16,623 nt of DNA, taken from positions 1 to 16,623 of the forward strand of contig CAZQYB010000048.1 of NCBI GenBank assembly GCA_964597535.1, written 5' to 3'. A model generated the notes under the pieces. It saw only the letters and a list, made by a program, of their open reading frames with translations, did no database searches and was not told the DNA's origin. This DNA is from CAZQYB01 sp964597535 (GTDB lineage: Bacteria; Planctomycetota; Phycisphaerae; Sedimentisphaerales; Anaerobacaceae). Position numbers and translations under genes: made by a program. Of this stretch, positions 13,929 through 16,623 are shown in pieces (the stretch's first letter is position 1; each line of letters starts with the position of its first letter).

Positions 13929-14798
13929 ATGAAAAAAAGAGGTTTTACATTAGTTGAGCTATTGGTCGTGATTTCGATAATAGCGCTGCTGATGGGCATT
14001 TTGGTACCTGCCTTAGCCAGGGCAAGAGCACTTGCCTATCAAATGGTCTGTTCGACAAACCTCGGCGGCATCGGCAAGGCAATGATATTGTATGCCCAAG
14101 ACAGCGAGGGGGAATTTCCACGGGCAGGTGGTCCACAGGCCATCTGGAGCACCCTTGGAGCCGTAAACAACGTCGCGTGGCTGTTAGGATGGTCAGAGGA
14201 GAAAACCTTCGGAATCCCGCCCAATAACAAAGCAACTGTTACATCCTGCTTTTATCTTTTGGTGAAGTACGGTATGGCCTCGCCGAAGCAGTTTGTCTGT
14301 AAGGGTGATGATAATGTCATGCTCTTTAGACCTTCTATATTCAGCATGGCACCGAAAAATGGTATTTTTAGTACCTGGGATTTCGGCGACGGCGCCCAGG
14401 TATGGCCAGGCGAGTGCTGCAGCTACTCCTACCATATGCCTTTTAGTTTCCCCGACCCCAGACCAGGACGTATTGGAGACATAACGAATTTCGCCGTCGA
14501 TGAGGTCAGTAGCGGGACCCGTCCTCTTTGTGCAGACAGAAACCCTTTCCTGGACGAGAACGCTGCTAATCCTGGAGTCGGCGACAATTGTGCGGCACAC
14601 GGGGGGGATGGACAAAACGTCCTGTACAGGGACTTACATGTAAGCTTTGAGAAAAACCCCAATGTCGGTATCGGGGAGGATAACATTTGGACATACGGTG
14701 CAGGCACTTCACCCGGCTTTATCGGAGACGATGGTCCGCCGATCAATTACGAAGATGCGTACCTTGTGAATGAGTACCAGCAGGGAAATCTTCCGTAG
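13929..14798 (+). CDS. Type II secretion-like pseudopilin 2 (paralogue of pseudopilin 1)
   Basis: A 289-residue prepilin. MKKRG precedes the cleavage point, and FTLVELLVVISIIALLMG is nearly identical to copy 1, as is the following helix. Shared blocks in order: NLGGIGKAM, EFPRAGG, TVTSCFYLLVKYG, PKQFVC, WDFG, CSYSYHMP, CADRNP and a C-terminal AAHGGDGQNVLYRDLHVSFE. In the last block the usual DG is replaced by DL, so the family's H-X9-DG motif is broken here. Residues 75-100 and 115-150 hold insertions absent from copy 1, which explain the 45 extra residues. It is expected at the inner membrane or in a pseudopilus after processing by prepilin peptidase. It lies 94 bp after the anti-sigma gene and is closed by a strong terminator, so sigma, anti-sigma and pilin may share a transcript. 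Confidence 0.88.
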   Translation: MKKRGFTLVELLVVISIIALLMGILVPALARARALAYQMVCSTNLGGIGKAMILYAQDSEGEFPRAGGPQAIWSTLGAVNNVAWLLGWSEEKTFGIPPNNKATVTSCFYLLVKYGMASPKQFVCKGDDNVMLFRPSIFSMAPKNGIFSTWDFGDGAQVWPGECCSYSYHMPFSFPDPRPGRIGDITNFAVDEVSSGTRPLCADRNPFLDENAANPGVGDNCAAHGGDGQNVLYRDLHVSFEKNPNVGIGEDNIWTYGAGTSPGFIGDDGPPINYEDAYLVNEYQQGNLP

Positions 14799-14840
14799 AT
14801 TCACATTAAGTGCCCTAAAATTTTTGCTTGAGCAGTTTTC

Positions 14841-14877
14841 AAGCGGCCTTGTGCTATTGAGTACAAGGCCGCTTTTT
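14841..14877 (+). terminator. Strong intrinsic terminator after pseudopilin 2
   Basis: GCGGCCTTGT (14843-14852) pairs perfectly with ACAAGGCCGC (14863-14872) around a 10-nt loop and is followed by TTTTT. The AA/TT flanks extend the stem. Confidence 0.93.
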
Positions 14878-14927
14878 CTTGCAAACAATCAAAAGCTGTA
14901 CATACAGCAGCAATGCGATTACACATT

Positions 14928-15030
14928 ATAACGCACCTATTTAATTTTAACGCCCGCCAAATTATATAACTCCATAAGAGCAAAAGGATTATCTTTTTAC
15001 ATAAGCGCACTTTTAAAATAGGTGCGGTAT
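14928..15030. repeat. Spaced inverted repeat upstream of aconitase
   Basis: CGCACCTATTT (14932-14942) and AAATAGGTGCG (15016-15026) are perfect 11-bp inverted copies 73 bp apart. Extending outward to ATA gives about 14 of 15 matching. The AT-rich segment between them has no gene. It could be the ends of a very small non-autonomous element or a pair of binding sites. Confidence 0.5.
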
Positions 15031-15050
15031 TAGACAATATAAAATACAAT

Positions 15051-15079
15051 TTGTCTTTGGGCGGCATTTATGTTAGATT
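15051..15079 (+). promoter_or_regulatory. Candidate promoter for the aconitase gene
   Basis: TTGTCT (15051-15056) and TAGATT (15074-15079) are separated by 17 bp, each matching 4 of 6 consensus positions. Initiation near 15086 gives a leader of about 24 nt containing AGGGAG. Confidence 0.5.
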
Positions 15080-15109
15080 GCATATCTTGATTTTTCAGGG
15101 AGTGCGAAA

Positions 15110-16623
15110 TTGGGGCAAACACTGATATACAAGATACTTTCCGAACATCTGATTGAAGCCCCCTTTCCTGCCTCCGGCAGCAGGCAAAGGGGCGGGGAGC
15201 AGGTTGGCATCCGGATTGACCAAACACTTACGCAGGACGCTACTGGAACGACAGCGTTTCTCCTGTTTGAATCAATGGGAGCAGGCAGAGTCAAAACGCA
15301 GCTTTCGGTCAGTTATATCGACCACAATATAGCCGGCTTCGGGCCTGAGAACCACAACGACCACTTATACCTGCAGACGATAGCCGCAAAGTGCGGGGCC
15401 TATCATTCGCGGGCAGGCAACGGTATCTGCCATCAGGTTCATCTGGAGCGGTTCGGCAAGCCGGGCGCGACACTTCTCGGCAGCGATTCACATACGCCAA
15501 CCTGCGGGGGAATCGGTATGCTGGCCATCGGCGCCGGCGGGCTGGATGTGGCAGTGGCTATGGCGTCAGGGGCGTTCTACCTGAGATGTCCGAAAGTCTT
15601 GGGCGTAAAACTTGCCGGACAACTGGGTGATTGGGTCTCGGCCAAAGACGTTATTCTTAAACTGCTCAGCATCCTCACGACGAAAGGCAATGTGGGCTGG
15701 GCGGTGGAATATTTCGGCGAAGGCGCCTCGGAGCTGTCAGTGCCGCAGCGTGCAACGATAACGAATATGGGGACGGAGCTGGGCGTGACAACGAGCATCT
15801 TTGGCAGCGATGAACAAACCAGAAAATTTCTCGCCGCCCAGAAACGAGAAAAAGACTATCAGCCACTGGCGCCTGATTCGGACGCCGAATATGACCGTGT
15901 CATCGAAATAAATCTGTCGCAGCTTGAGCCGATGGCGGCCTGTCCGTCTTCCCCTGATAATGTTAAAACCGTCAGGGAAATCGCCGGCCTCAAAGCAGGT
16001 CAGGTAATAATAGGCAGTTGCACAAATTCGAGCTTTGCAGATTTAATGATGGTGGCAAAGGCATTAAAGGAGAGGCGAATAAACAATATGGTCGAATTTG
16101 CAGTCGCTCCCGGCAGCAGAGAGGTTTTGAATATGCTGGCTGAAAACGGGGCACTGGCAGATATGATTTCGGCAGGCGCTCGCATTCTTGAGACCGGCTG
16201 TGGTCCGTGCATCGGCCAGGGGCTTTCGCCGGCCGACGGCGTGGTGAGTCTGCGCACGTTCAACAGGAATTTCGCCGGCCGAAGCGGAACGAAAGACGAC
16301 CGGGTCTATTTGGTTAGCCCCGAAACAGCGATGGGTTCAGCTTTGACCGGGCAAATTACCGACCCGCGAGAACTGCCTGAAATGTTCGGAATAGAATATC
16401 CAAAAATCGAATTGCCGAACGAATTTATGGTCAATGACAATATGATAGAAAAGCCCATAAGTGAAAAAGAGACCGCCAGAGTAAAAGTCCTGCGCGGACC
16501 CACGATTGTCGTGCCGCAGATGCCGCCGCCCCTGCCGGGAAAACTGATGGGCCAGGTTTTGATTAAGTGCGGTGACAAGATAACCACCGACCATATTATG
16601 CCGGCCGGCCCTTTCCTGAAACT
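15110..16623 (+). CDS. Aconitate hydratase, Aquifex/mitochondrial-like type (partial, C-terminus beyond right edge)
   Basis: The first 504 codons of an aconitase of about 640-650 residues, which interconverts citrate and isocitrate via cis-aconitate in the TCA cycle. Seen: IDQTLTQDATG, SVSYIDHN, NGICHQVHLERFG, LGSDSHTP, the three [4Fe-4S] cysteines Cys304 (GSCTNSS), Cys364 and Cys367 (GCGPCIG), TFNRNFAGRSGTKD, YLVSPETA and, at the cut, KCGDKITTDHIMPAG, which opens the swivel domain. TTG 15110 is the start, with AGGGAG 7 nt upstream; an in-frame TAG at 15074 rules out a longer form with a normal start codon. Residues 17-28 (APFPASGSRQRG) are about 7 longer than the relatives I recall and are coded by a G/C-rich hairpin repeat. 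No TCA-cycle partner gene is visible. Confidence 0.92.
   Translation, partial: MGQTLIYKILSEHLIEAPFPASGSRQRGGEQVGIRIDQTLTQDATGTTAFLLFESMGAGRVKTQLSVSYIDHNIAGFGPENHNDHLYLQTIAAKCGAYHSRAGNGICHQVHLERFGKPGATLLGSDSHTPTCGGIGMLAIGAGGLDVAVAMASGAFYLRCPKVLGVKLAGQLGDWVSAKDVILKLLSILTTKGNVGWAVEYFGEGASELSVPQRATITNMGTELGVTTSIFGSDEQTRKFLAAQKREKDYQPLAPDSDAEYDRVIEINLSQLEPMAACPSSPDNVKTVREIAGLKAGQVIIGSCTNSSFADLMMVAKALKERRINNMVEFAVAPGSREVLNMLAENGALADMISAGARILETGCGPCIGQGLSPADGVVSLRTFNRNFAGRSGTKDDRVYLVSPETAMGSALTGQITDPRELPEMFGIEYPKIELPNEFMVNDNMIEKPISEKETARVKVLRGPTIVVPQMPPPLPGKLMGQVLIKCGDKITTDHIMPAGPFLK
15159..15206. repeat. G/C-rich hairpin repeat, copy 2 (in frame inside aconitase)
   Basis: A C5 run (15159-15163), a CCTGC...GCAGG inner stem (15168-15172 with 15180-15184) and GGGG further on form an imperfect palindrome. 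About 20 of its first 26 bases align without gaps to 610-635 before comM. It is translated in frame as part of an extra N-terminal loop. Confidence 0.55.

Noticed and set aside
14801..15067. 88-codon minus-strand frame
   Set aside because: It reads through the strong terminator and the AT-rich inverted-repeat region and has no ribosome-binding site.
1..16623. tRNA or rRNA genes, insertion sequences, CRISPR arrays or defence systems
   Set aside because: No tRNA-like cloverleaf, transposase, regularly spaced repeats or defence-type proteins could be recognised.

Overview
The window looks like chromosomal DNA from a planctomycete, most likely of the Phycisphaerae/Sedimentisphaerales type. This is inferred from protein style: two pseudopilins of the kind very abundant in that group (G|FTLxELLVVISIIALL N-terminus and a C-terminal H-x10-DG-like motif), an ECF sigma factor of the same flavour, an MreB/MreC pair beside an amidase-like protein, and a eukaryote-like UDP-sugar pyrophosphorylase. 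GC content is moderate and the intergenic regions are AT-rich. No mobile element, CRISPR array, tRNA or rRNA gene was seen.

Layout. 1-448 (-): N-terminal part of a secreted GH32-like glycosidase that runs off the left edge. 458-746: divergent intergenic region with a strong inverted repeat, a G/C-rich hairpin repeat and a comM promoter. 747-2276 (+): comM-type Mg-chelatase-like AAA+ protein. 2509-6430 (+): envelope cluster made of a membrane-anchored, catalytically degenerate amidase-fold protein, mreB, mreC and a LysM-L,D-transpeptidase. 6822-7454 (+): membrane-anchored 3D-domain protein with its own near-consensus promoter and terminator. 7826-8161 (+): STAS-domain anti-sigma-factor antagonist. 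8628-8825 (-): small 65-residue protein with its own intrinsic terminator. 9001-10050 (+): queA. 10061-11488 (-): UDP-sugar pyrophosphorylase. 11573-12799 (+): promoter, long structured leader, pseudopilin 1 and terminator. 12919-14877 (+): ECF sigma factor, overlapping zinc-finger anti-sigma factor, pseudopilin 2 and terminator. 15051-16623 (+): promoter and Aquifex-type aconitase, cut by the right edge.

How the genes fit together. The 2.5-7.5 kb block is a cell-wall/shape neighbourhood: MreB and MreC organise wall synthesis, the LysM-YkuD protein cross-links or anchors peptidoglycan, the 3D-domain protein belongs to a glycan-cleaving fold, and the leading protein keeps an amidase fold without its zinc ligands. 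The 12-15 kb block is a pseudopilin pair with matching leaders and terminators, with a sigma/anti-sigma module inserted between the two copies. The remaining genes (queA, comM, aconitase, UDPGP) are housekeeping.

The most unusual signals are the degenerate amidase at the head of the mre cluster, a hairpin repeat that lies intergenically before comM and again in frame inside the aconitase gene, further palindromes inside linker-coding regions of two other genes, and a nested RNA-like structure at the start of the about 370-nt leader of pseudopilin 1.
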